Shown here piece after piece: positions 1 to 6,481 of a stretch of DNA of 38,465 nt. Each line of letters starts with the position of its first letter. The stretch's first letter is position 1. Where the stretch lies: contig CALXMW010000003.1 in the NCBI GenBank assembly GCA_944389585.1, forward strand, positions 1 to 38,465. Reading direction: 5' to 3'. Source of the DNA: an uncultured Kiritimatiellota bacterium (GTDB lineage Bacteria; Verrucomicrobiota; Kiritimatiellia; RFP12; DVOR01). The notes below the pieces were generated by a model, which saw only the letters and a list, made by a program, of their open reading frames with translations, was not told the origin of the DNA and searched no databases. Made by a program: the position numbers and the translations under genes.

Positions 1-10
1 CTCGAGGGGC

Positions 11-173
11 AAGAACTGGGCAGTCCGGGGGCAACCACTGGGGGGGTGAAAAGAAACCACTGGGTTGACGGGGGCGGGAACCGGGGAACAGGCAAGCAAT
101 CATTGGGTGGTTGGTGGGCAACCATTGGGTAGGGGAGAAGCAACCACTGGGGGGTCAGGGGAAAAGGATTGGG
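11..173. repeat. 22-bp-phased repeat array upstream of dnaA
   Basis: Copies of a 10-bp motif close to AACCAYTGGG begin at 11, 33, 55, 98, 120, 142 and 164, so the spacing is 22 bp or a near multiple. A degenerate copy (AACCGGGG, 79-86) keeps its terminal G run in phase between 55 and 98. The outermost copies are AAGAACTGGG (11) and AAGGATTGGG (164). Two-turn phasing puts every copy on the same DNA face, as in iteron or cooperative initiator/regulator arrays. The array may extend beyond the window start. The binding protein is unknown. Confidence 0.7.
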
Positions 174-219
174 TGGGGTGGGGGAGGGTGGGTGGTTTTC
201 AGGGTGGGGTGGGGAGGAT

Positions 220-264
220 GGCGGAGGGGTTTTCGACAGGGTGGGCGGAGGGGTTTTCGACAGG
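220..264. repeat. 21-bp direct repeat, two copies, 24-bp period
   Basis: An identical 21-bp unit ending in TTTTCGACAGG occurs at 220-240 and 244-264. The reverse complement of its end, CCTGTCGAAAA, recurs after dnaA at 1935-1945, followed by CTGTCGAAAA at 1948-1957. TGTCGAAAA differs from the DnaA box TGTGGATAA at two positions, so these may be low-affinity DnaA sites, but this is inference. Confidence 0.6.
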
Positions 265-265
265 T

Positions 266-339
266 TGTGGATAAGTTGGGGGAAGGGGTGTTGGAGGGCG
301 GTCAAATCAAGGGTTTGGCGTGGCGTAAGGTGTTGATAA
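266..339 (-). promoter_or_regulatory. DnaA boxes upstream of dnaA
   Basis: TGTGGATAA at 266-274 is the exact reverse complement of the consensus DnaA box TTATCCACA. TGTTGATAA at 331-339 is the reverse complement of TTATCAACA, the variant clustered after dnaN. The second lies about 30 bp upstream of the dnaA -35, which fits autoregulation of dnaA. Confidence 0.7.
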
Positions 340-369
340 CCTTGTTTGTCGAATGTTGAGAAAGAGTTG

Positions 370-398
370 TTGAAAAGTGCGGGGTTTGGTGCCATAAT
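370..398 (+). promoter_or_regulatory. dnaA promoter
   Basis: TTGAAA (370-375), a 17-bp spacer and CATAAT (393-398) form a sigma70-type promoter with a predicted start near 405. The leader to the chosen ATG would be about 43 nt. The promoter lies downstream of an in-frame ATG at 346, which argues against that codon as the start. Confidence 0.55.
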
Positions 399-447
399 GG
401 TGGGGTTTTCAAGGGTTTTTAGGTTAGTTTTCAGCAGGGTTTCGACC

Positions 448-1857
448 ATGGCGAACGAGATGGCCCAGGCGGAGGCGCTTTGGGGGCAGATTTTGGATGA
501 GTTGAAGGAGGTCCTTTCGGAGGTGACGGTGTTGCGTTACTTCGGGGGGACGGCGGGTGTCTCGCTTGCGGACGGGGTGCTGACGGTGTCGGTGCCGGAG
601 GATAAGGACGAGGGGCAGTTGGCGCCGTTCGAGACGTTCGTGGGGAACGCGCTGGTGAAGGTGGGGGCGCCGGTTGGGACGCGCGTGGCGTATCGGCGGG
701 CGGCGCCCGTGGCACGGGCGAAAGAGGCCCCGGCGGCGCGTCCGGGCGGGGTGGGGGAGGGGCGGGCGCCGGTTGGGGGGGGGTTGCTGCCTCACCTGAC
801 GTTCGCCAACTTCGTGGAAGGGCCGGGCAACCAGTTCCCCTTGGTGATGGCGCGTTACGTGGCGCAGCATCCGGGCGACGAGGCGAGCCGGACGAACCCG
901 TTGTTCATGCATGGGCCCACGGGCGTGGGGAAGACGCATCTGCTGCACGCGATCGGCAACATGGCGCGCGAGCTGAACCCGGGGCTGCGCGTGCTGTACA
1001 CCACCAGCGAGCAGCTGATGAACGAGTACATGCACCAGTGGTCGGTGGGGGGGCAGAGCGACAACGCCAAGGAGGCCTTCCGCGAGAAGTACCGCACGCC
1101 GGACATCCTGCTGGTGGACGACATCCAGTACATGGCCGGGAAGACGGGCCTGCAGACCGAGTTCTTCAACATCTTCAACGCCCTCAAGGACGCCCACCGC
1201 CAGATCGTGATGACGAGCGACCGCGCGCCCACGGAGATCCCCGACCTGGTCGACCGCCTGGTCAGCCGCTTCCAGAGCGGCATCACCGCCGACGTGGACA
1301 TCCCGGCCTACGAGACGCGCATGAACATCCTCCTGCTCAAGCTCCGCGCCCATCCGGACGTGACGTTGGGGCAGGACATCCTGGAGTTCATCGCCCGGCG
1401 CGTCAGCAGCAGCGTCCGCGCCCTCGAGGGCGCCCTCTCCACCACCGTCAACTACGCGCGCCTCTTCCCCGGCAACCCCGGCGCCGTCACCGTCGAGGTC
1501 CTCGAAAAATCCGTCCTCCGCGGCTACATCCAGAACGAGGAGACCTTCGTGCGCCTCACCTGCGCCGACATCCAGAAAGCCGTCTGCGACTATTTCGGCG
1601 TCACCCTCGAGGAGCTTCTGGGCAAGAGCCGTGAGAAGAAGATCGCCACCCCCCGCCAAATCGGCGTCTTCCTCTGCCGCAAGCTCACCCCCAGCTCCAC
1701 CACCGAGATCGGCCGCGCCTTCAACCGCAACCACGCCACCATCCTCTACTCCTCCTCCACCGTCCAAGACCTCTACAAGAAGGGCGACCACGAAACCGCC
1801 ACCGCCCTCAAGACCCTCGCCGAACGCCTTGGCCGCACCACCGGCGACCTCAACTGA
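448..1857 (+). CDS. dnaA: Chromosomal replication initiator protein DnaA
   Basis: ATP-dependent origin-binding initiator, 469 residues, a normal family length. Domain I is at the N terminus, followed by a Pro/Ala/Gly linker. The AAA+ domain has Walker A GPTGVGKTHL near residue 155 and Walker B LLVDDIQ near 223. The C-terminal DNA-binding domain carries an altered signature: NRNHATI near residues 426-432, where most DnaA proteins have GRDHTTV, so two base-contacting positions (Asp to Asn, Thr to Ala) differ. The start at 448 was chosen because it begins a normal domain I and lies downstream of the promoter at 370-398; the in-frame ATG at 346 is upstream of it. Third-position use changes from G-rich to C-rich around 1200 within the gene. 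Confidence 0.97.
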   Translation: MANEMAQAEALWGQILDELKEVLSEVTVLRYFGGTAGVSLADGVLTVSVPEDKDEGQLAPFETFVGNALVKVGAPVGTRVAYRRAAPVARAKEAPAARPGGVGEGRAPVGGGLLPHLTFANFVEGPGNQFPLVMARYVAQHPGDEASRTNPLFMHGPTGVGKTHLLHAIGNMARELNPGLRVLYTTSEQLMNEYMHQWSVGGQSDNAKEAFREKYRTPDILLVDDIQYMAGKTGLQTEFFNIFNALKDAHRQIVMTSDRAPTEIPDLVDRLVSRFQSGITADVDIPAYETRMNILLLKLRAHPDVTLGQDILEFIARRVSSSVRALEGALSTTVNYARLFPGNPGAVTVEVLEKSVLRGYIQNEETFVRLTCADIQKAVCDYFGVTLEELLGKSREKKIATPRQIGVFLCRKLTPSSTTEIGRAFNRNHATILYSSSTVQDLYKKGDHETATALKTLAERLGRTTGDLN

Positions 1858-1876
1858 GGCGCCGAACCGCCGAAAA

Positions 1877-1909
1877 GGCGCGCGGGAAGCCCCCGCGCGC
1901 CCTTTTTTT
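1877..1909 (+). terminator. dnaA intrinsic terminator
   Basis: A 10-bp stem, GGCGCGCGGG with CCCGCGCGCC and a 4-5 nt loop, is followed by seven T residues, 19 bases after the dnaA stop. Confidence 0.9.
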
Positions 1910-2435
1910 GCCTTAAAAGCCCAACCGCAAACAACCTGTCGAAAAAACTGTCGAAAACTCGTCGCAAACCCCCCGATCCTCCCCGCCAAGCAACACGCCA
2001 ACGCGGCAAAAATGAATGGGTTACGCGCCTTGCATTCGCTTTGGTATGTTTAGACAATACATTGAAACATAAGATGATAAACACCATTTTCACCCGCTTT
2101 CGACAACCTCCACACAGCCCCCGCGCCGCCGCCCCAACCCAAACCAAATAAACCGCTAACACACCGAACGCTGTTGATAATCATGTTGAAAACGCTTTAT
2201 TTCCCGTCGAAAAACCCTCCCTTTTCCACACGCGCCGCCCCAAACGCCCCAGCCGCGCGCCAACCCCCCACACCACCCGACAATCCTTCCACACCCCCTC
2301 AACAGGAGAATCCCTTCTAACCCCTTCATCGCCAAAAGCCCTCCCCACTTCTCCACGCTTTCCACAATCCTACATCTACAACATCTCTCTTTATTCCCCT
2401 CTTGTTGAAGACAACCCACGCCCCCAGGCCAAACC
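1910..2435. other. Long intergenic region after dnaA
   Basis: No convincing gene is seen. The stretch is AT-richer than its surroundings between about 2000 and 2210. It holds TGTCGAAAA motifs (1937-1945, 1949-1957), TTTCGACA (2098-2105) and one DnaA-type box TGTTGATAA at 2172-2180. It may be part of a bipartite origin or a second DnaA binding region, but its box density is far lower than after dnaN. Short reading frames here are Pro/Arg-rich shadows. Confidence 0.5.
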
Positions 2436-2477
2436 CAAAAACAACAATCCCCGGCCCAGGCAGGCCAAGGATCGTTG
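2436..2477 (-). terminator. Terminator of the frameshifted PEP-CTERM gene
   Basis: On the minus strand CAACGATCC pairs with GGATTGTTG around an inner GGCC/GGCC hairpin and is followed by TTTTT, just downstream of the stop at 2495. Confidence 0.7.
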
Positions 2478-2494
2478 GGGCGTGGGATCCGCGC

Positions 2495-3176
2495 TTAGTC
2501 CGCGCGGCGGCGGAGCGCCACGCCGGCCACGCCCAGCGCGAGCAACGCCAGGGCCGTCGGCTCTGGCAGGGTGGTCGTCCCATGCTCGCTCAGCCAGCCG
2601 ATCTGCTCGGCGGAGAGGGCGCCGTCATAGGCCGTCATCGCGTCGATCTCGTAGAGGGCGGGGCTGGAGGGATACTGGGCCACGTTGGTGAGATTGAACG
2701 AGGCCGTGGCCGCCGTCGCGGCGGTGCCCGTCCAGACGGCCGTTCCGTCGATGTAACAGGTCAGGGTCAGGTTCGTGCCGTCGTGGCTGTAGACCATCGA
2801 GGGCAGGTGCTGGCTCCCGGCCGCCGCGGTGACGGAAGAGCCGTCGAGGAAGGCAGTTCCCGTGGTCTGGCTCGTGACGCCGATCGTGGGCGTGCCGCTG
2901 GAGCTGTCGAAACGGAAGGCCGTCCCGGCGTTTTCGCCCTCGGTGTTGATGCCGTCGTTCGCGATGGCGAAGACGTTGGACTTGTCGCTTCCGGGCGTGG
3001 CGGCGACCGTGATCAGCGTGCAGATGGTGGCGTTGCCGTCCTTCGCGGTGAGGGTCTGATCGATGCCTTTTGTTGCCGTTCACGGAGAAATCGTCCTTCG
3101 TCCACGTGGTGGTGAGCGCTTGGGCGGCGCCGAGGGCGAGTGCGGCGAAAGCCGCGCCGAGGAGTGTCTTGGTCAT
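2495..3176 (-). pseudogene. PEP-CTERM/LamG-like secreted protein, frameshifted
   Basis: The start at 3176 encodes a signal peptide (MTKTLLGAAFAALALGAAQA) and about 18 more residues, then the frame breaks. From about 3068 to 2495 the rest of the protein is open in another frame, with no stop in between. It contains a concanavalin/LamG-like segment with the LSAEQIGWL motif and ends LPEPTALALLALGVAG plus RRR, a PEP-CTERM-type sorting tail. Removing one A from the AAAA run at 3068-3071 (TTTT on the plus strand) restores a product of about 226 residues. A sequencing error, slippage or true decay would all explain this. Its promoter -10 (TGTCGC) is also degraded compared with two paralogues in this window (TATCTT), which favours decay. 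An RBS-like GGGAG lies about 11 nt before the ATG. Confidence 0.8.
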
Positions 3177-3445
3177 GGTGGAGGGGTCTCCCGTTCGTCC
3201 CGGTTGGAGGGCGGAAAGGGGCGCGGGGACGAAAAAACGTGCCGCTTTCCGATGTCTCCAAAGAGGCCGTAGGAAGCCTGCAACCAAACATCGGAAAGGG
3301 GCACGCGACGCCGCGTGCACGCCTCTTGGACTTGGCTGGGAAAGTTCCTACGTTTCTTTGGAAGCCCGTTGTGCGCCTGCACTTTGCTTCGGGGGCCCAT
3401 CCCCCCGAGTGCCAATGCGACAGCACCTTCGCGCCCGCCGCGCAA
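3177..3445 (-). promoter_or_regulatory. Conserved structured leader, copy 1
   Basis: Promoter TTGCGC (3440-3445), 17-bp spacer, TGTCGC (3417-3422, poor), predicted start 3410. Hairpin 1 (3389-3408) has a 7-bp stem starting at +3. Hairpin 2 (3371-3382) is GTGC/GCAC with a 4-nt loop. Hairpin 3 (3301-3318) is GCACGCG/CGCGTGC. A long stem pairs 3288-3305 with 3238-3255 (17 of 18 positions) and is followed by six U (3232-3237), giving an attenuator-like terminator whose 5' arm overlaps hairpin 3. Its sequence is closely alignable with the leader at 18113-18356. Confidence 0.75.
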
Positions 3446-3495
3446 GCCCGTTTTGGCCGCGGGCGAAAGCCTTCCTCTCCGGCCCCGGTTTTTGG

Positions 3496-3501
3496 TATAC
3501 T
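3496..3501 (+). promoter_or_regulatory. dnaN extended -10 promoter
   Basis: TTTGGTATACT contains an extended -10 (TGG plus TATACT, 3496-3501). The predicted start near 3508 gives a 24-nt leader with CAGGAGAAGCC before the ATG. Confidence 0.65.
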
Positions 3502-3531
3502 GTTGGGCGAAACACTTTTTCAGGAGAAGCC

Positions 3532-4647
3532 ATGAAGTTCACCGTCATCCGCAGCCGCTTTCTGGAGTTGCTCTCGAACGTGCAGAGCGTGGTGCCCGCG
3601 CGCCCCGCGCTGCAGATCATCTCGAACGCCCTCGTCGAGGCGGGCGAGGACGGCACGCTGACCCTCACCGCGACGGATCTGGACGTGACGGTGCGCGCGA
3701 CCCTCGCGGCCGACGTGAAGGTGGACGAGCCCGGGCAGACCACCCTGCCCGTGCGCCGCGTGGTCGAGATCCTGCGCATGGCCCCCGAAGGCGAGATCCA
3801 GTTCGACATCGACGGCGAGGACGTGGCCCGCGTCATCACCCCCGCCGCCAAATACCGCATCATCGGCCTGGGCGCGCGCGAGTTCCCCGCCATCAAGGAA
3901 CCCGCCGAGGACGCCAAGCGCTTCACCATGGACCGCGCCGTCTTCCGCGAGATGCTCCGCAAGACCGCCTACGCCGCCGGCACCGACGAGACGCGCCGCA
4001 TCCTCACCGGCGTGCTCCTCCAATTCGCCGACGCCAAGCTCACCATGGTCGCCACCGACGGCAAGCGCCTGGCCCTCGTCGAGCAGGAAATCGACTTCCC
4101 CGAAGGCAGCGCCTGCGACATGATCCTCCCCCCCAAGGCCGTCGCCGAGCTCACGCGCCTCCTCTCCGGCGAAGGCCCCATGACCATCTACGGGCAAATC
4201 GGCCAAATCGTCTTCGACTGCGGCGCCTTCCGCTTCCACAGCAAGCTCATCGAAGGCGTCTACGCCAAATACCAGGCCGTCATCCCCACCGCCTGCGACG
4301 AGCGCGTCTCCGTCAACCGCGAGGAGCTCATCGCCTCCGTCCAGCGCGTCGCCATCATGTCCAACGAAAAAGCCCACGCCGTCCGCCTCGCCTTCGCCGA
4401 CGGCACCCTCTCGCTCAGCGCCAGCAGCGCCGAGACCGGCGACGCCACCGACGTCCTCCCCATCAAATACGCCGGGCGCCCCATCGCCGCGGCCTACAAC
4501 CCCAGCTTCATCATGGACTGCCTCCGCAACCTCGACACCGACGAAGTCACCTTCGAGCTCAGCGAAGGCCACGCCCCCGCCGTCCTCAAATGCCCCGGCG
4601 TCCCCTTCCTCTACGTCATCATGCCCCTGCGCCTCACCACCCCCTGA
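3532..4647 (+). CDS. dnaN: DNA polymerase III subunit beta (sliding clamp)
   Basis: Ring-shaped processivity clamp of the replicative polymerase, 371 residues, the usual length, with three repeated clamp folds. Recognisable features are the N terminus MKFTVIRSRFLELLSNVQSV, the central RLALVEQEI segment (standard RLA motif) and the C-terminal YVIMPLRL, which matches the conserved YxxMPMRL ending. The start at 3532 has AGGAGA at -10. It has its own promoter and is separated from dnaA by a minus-strand gene, instead of forming the common dnaA-dnaN operon. Confidence 0.97.
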   Translation: MKFTVIRSRFLELLSNVQSVVPARPALQIISNALVEAGEDGTLTLTATDLDVTVRATLAADVKVDEPGQTTLPVRRVVEILRMAPEGEIQFDIDGEDVARVITPAAKYRIIGLGAREFPAIKEPAEDAKRFTMDRAVFREMLRKTAYAAGTDETRRILTGVLLQFADAKLTMVATDGKRLALVEQEIDFPEGSACDMILPPKAVAELTRLLSGEGPMTIYGQIGQIVFDCGAFRFHSKLIEGVYAKYQAVIPTACDERVSVNREELIASVQRVAIMSNEKAHAVRLAFADGTLSLSASSAETGDATDVLPIKYAGRPIAAAYNPSFIMDCLRNLDTDEVTFELSEGHAPAVLKCPGVPFLYVIMPLRLTTP

Positions 4648-4670
4648 CCCTGCGCAGAGCCCCCCGGCCA

Positions 4671-4700
4671 GGCCGCCCCACCCGGGCGGCCTTCCTTTTT
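4671..4700 (+). terminator. dnaN intrinsic terminator
   Basis: GGCCGCCC pairs with GGGCGGCC over a 5-nt loop (4671-4691), followed by TTCCTTTTT, 23 bases after the dnaN stop. Confidence 0.85.
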
Positions 4701-4718
4701 GCCACGCCCCCGCCAAAC

Positions 4719-4811
4719 TTATCAACCACTGTTGATAAATCTGTGAATAACGTTGAAACCTCTTTTATTATCAACATATTTAACTTACATCTTATCAACA
4801 GTCGTTGATAA
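4719..4811. other. Putative oriC: cluster of six DnaA boxes
   Basis: Six DnaA-like boxes lie in 93 bp: TTATCAACC 4719-4727 (+), TGTTGATAA 4730-4738 (-), TGTGAATAA 4742-4750 (-, TTATTCACA), TTATCAACA 4768-4776 (+), TTATCAACA 4792-4800 (+), and CGTTGATAA 4803-4811 (-). The stretch between 4740 and 4800 is strongly AT-rich in an otherwise GC-rich region and could be the unwinding element. The plus strand changes from C-rich to G-rich just after the cluster. Position next to dnaN is common for bacterial origins. Confidence 0.75.
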
Positions 4812-4949
4812 CCCTGTCGATGGAAAGACCCCGGGCAATCCCTGAAAAACAGCTGAAACAAATGGATGAAATGCGGCGACTTTTCACTTGGATGGGGTGT
4901 GAGGAATGGCGCACCAATGCCCAAGGGTGGGTGGCGGCGTTGGCGGAGT

Positions 4950-5040
4950 GGGGGCGGCTGGGACGACTGGGACATATGTGACAACTGGGACGACTGGGAC
5001 GGGTAGGATTGCGGCTTGGCCGCCACTTTCCAAAGCGCGC
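4950..5040. repeat. Interspersed intergenic repeat, copy A
   Basis: Contains degenerate 9-bp GGGACGACT units followed by GCGGCTTGGCCGC and CCACTTTCCAAA. The same arrangement recurs at 6221-6290. It is non-coding. The rest of 4812-5093 shows no gene. Confidence 0.55.
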
Positions 5041-5093
5041 CTTCTTGGCGGCGTTGGCGCGATTTGCGGTTTTGGCGGTGGTTTCCAATCGGC

Positions 5094-5120
5094 AAAAAAA
5101 AGGCCCCGGGGTGCCGGGGC
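5094..5120 (-). terminator. Terminator of PEP-CTERM gene 2
   Basis: On the minus strand GCCCCGG pairs with CCGGGGC (5103-5120), followed by a run of eight T (5094-5101 read as A on plus). Confidence 0.85.
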
Positions 5121-5146
5121 GCTTTTTGGTTGGGGTGGGGCGGGCT

Positions 5147-5848
5147 TCAGGCCGCGCGGCGGCGGAGGGCCACGCCGGCCACGCCGAGGGCGAGGAGCGC
5201 CAGGGCGGTGGGCTCGGGGAGAGAGGCCACATCGGCCACGATGGTGCTCGGGTTGATGGGGTCGGAGAGGGTTTCGTTTCCGCCGTTGACGAAGACGTCG
5301 TAGGTGGCGTTGAAGCCGTTGGCGTCCGTGTTCACGTCGCGGCCCCAGGAGAGCGTGCCGACCGGTCCGGCAAAGCTGGGGTCCGTGACGGTGGCGACGG
5401 TGGTGCCGTTGATGCTGACGGTGATGGAGTCGCCGCCTTTGCGGTCGATGCCGAAGGCGACCACGTAGTCGGTGTTGGCCGTGACGGTGTTGGTGAAGCC
5501 GGAGTTGAGCGTGAGGGCGCTATCGTTGTTGTAGGTGACCTGCCATTTTTTGGTGCCGTTGTCGTCGACGACGCTGAGCTTGATGCTGTTCGCGGTGGCT
5601 TTGGAGCTGTTGTCGCCGGTCTGGAAGACGGTTCCGGTGCCGACGCTGTCGCCGATGTGGACGGTGGCCGCGTAGGTGGCGACGGAGTTGGCCCAGCAGG
5701 TTTGGCGGTTGTCTGTGAAGGTGGAGCCGTCGAGGTCGAGGAAACCTTTTTCGGTGCCGAGGCCGGCGATGTTCCAGCCTGCGGTGAGGGCTTGGGCGGA
5801 GCCCAAGGCCAGTGCGGCGAGGGCCGCGGTGAGAAACGCGCGTTTCAT
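5147..5848 (-). CDS. PEP-CTERM sorting-tail secreted protein
   Basis: A 233-residue protein with signal peptide MKRAFLTAALAALALGSAQA, a beta-rich middle with repeated Thr/Asn/Gly, and the tail LPEPTALALLALGVAG followed by ALRRR. The middle resembles LamG/concanavalin-like adhesion domains only loosely. Such tails direct proteins to exosortase-dependent surface attachment or release; no exosortase gene is in the window. The start at 5848 begins the signal peptide; AAAGGAAAAG lies just upstream. The tail is nearly identical to those of the proteins at 2495-3176 and 18357-18968, so the three are paralogues or share a cassette. Ligand unknown. Confidence 0.85.
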   Translation of the reverse strand: MKRAFLTAALAALALGSAQALTAGWNIAGLGTEKGFLDLDGSTFTDNRQTCWANSVATYAATVHIGDSVGTGTVFQTGDNSSKATANSIKLSVVDDNGTKKWQVTYNNDSALTLNSGFTNTVTANTDYVVAFGIDRKGGDSITVSINGTTVATVTDPSFAGPVGTLSWGRDVNTDANGFNATYDVFVNGGNETLSDPINPSTIVADVASLPEPTALALLALGVAGVALRRRAA

Positions 5849-6115
5849 TGCGTCTTTTCCTTTTGTCCACCGGTTTCGTTGCCTTTGGGCGGCCGGCAGA
5901 CAAGAACCTCCCTTTGGCGTTTCGGAAGAGGCTCTGGACTGCCCTAGGGAAAAGCGACAAAAGGAGGAGATGCGTACGCGCGCATTCCACGCTTTGCGAC
6001 CTTTCCTAAGAAATTGTCCAGATTTCTTCCGAAGTCGTTTCGCGGGTGCGAAAACTTTGCATGGGCTTTTCCCATGCGTGCCATTAAGATAGCACAGACG
6101 GGGTGGGGTTTGCAA
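5849..6115 (-). promoter_or_regulatory. Conserved structured leader, copy 2
   Basis: Promoter TTGCAA (6110-6115), 18-bp spacer, TATCTT (6086-6091), predicted start 6079. Hairpin 1 (6059-6077) has a 7-bp GCATGGG/CCCATGC stem with a 5-nt loop, again starting at +3. Hairpin 2 (6038-6053) is TTTCGC/GCGAAA with a 4-nt loop. A long stem pairs 5958-5967 with 5907-5916 (10 bp including one wobble) and continues inward with mismatches; it is followed by TTCTTGT. The primary sequence is quite different from the other two copies, but the layout is the same. Confidence 0.7.
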
Positions 6116-6220
6116 GGGGTTCTTTGCGGCGTCCCGGCAGCGGCGTCAGGGGCCGTGCCGGGAATGCCCCGGGGATGGCGCAAAAGGCCTGCCGATCCTA
6201 GGCGTGATGGGCGTCGCGGT

Positions 6221-6276
6221 GGGACGGCTGGGACGGCTGGGACGACTGGGACGACTGGGACGGCGGCTTCGCCGCC
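6221..6276. repeat. 9-bp tandem repeat plus hairpin, interspersed repeat copy B
   Basis: Units GGGACGRCT at 6221, 6230, 6239, 6248 and partly 6257 are followed by GGCGGC-TTC-GCCGCC (6262-6276) and CCACTCTCCAAA. It is homologous to 4950-5040. No gene is seen between 6116 and 6434. Confidence 0.65.
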
Positions 6277-6400
6277 ACTCTCCAAAACACACCGTCCGCC
6301 CTGCGTGCGCCGGCACGCCTTCAATCTGCCTCAAATCTGCGAAGTCTGCGGTTTCATCAGGCTGGCAGTCTTTGCGGGTGCCATCAGGGTGGCGCAACCA

Positions 6401-6431
6401 AGCTTCCAAGCTTCCAATCCTCCAAACTTCC
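6401..6431. repeat. CTTCCAA short tandem repeat
   Basis: AGCTTCCA is repeated in tandem at 6401 and 6409, followed by degenerate copies (TCCTCCAA, ACTTCC). It is a simple low-complexity intergenic repeat; function unknown. Confidence 0.5.
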
Positions 6432-6434
6432 ACG

Positions 6435-6466
6435 AAAAAAGGCCGCCCTGGTGGGCGGCCTTTTTT
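6435..6466 (-). terminator. Terminator of the fab operon (bidirectional)
   Basis: GGCCGCCC-TGGT-GGGCGGCC (6441-6460) is flanked by six A on the left and six T on the right, so it can work on both strands. It lies 15 bases past the fabV stop. Confidence 0.9.
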
Positions 6467-6481
6467 GGATACCGGGTGGGC

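Noticed and set aside
11..173. CRISPR array
   Set aside because: Units are only 10 bp with 12-bp intervals and no long repeats or spacers; no cas genes are present.
346..447. N-terminal extension of DnaA from the ATG at 346
   Set aside because: It overlaps the dnaA promoter, has no homology-like sequence, and the ATG at 448 gives a normal domain I.
2156..2419. Minus-strand 87-codon frame in the dnaA-PEP-CTERM gap
   Set aside because: Low-complexity Gly/Trp-rich product, no RBS and no similarity to a known family; treated as intergenic.
3068..3071. Programmed +1 frameshift in PEP-CTERM gene 1
   Set aside because: No typical slippery heptamer or stop-codon context is visible, and the promoter is also decayed, so a lesion or sequencing error is more likely.
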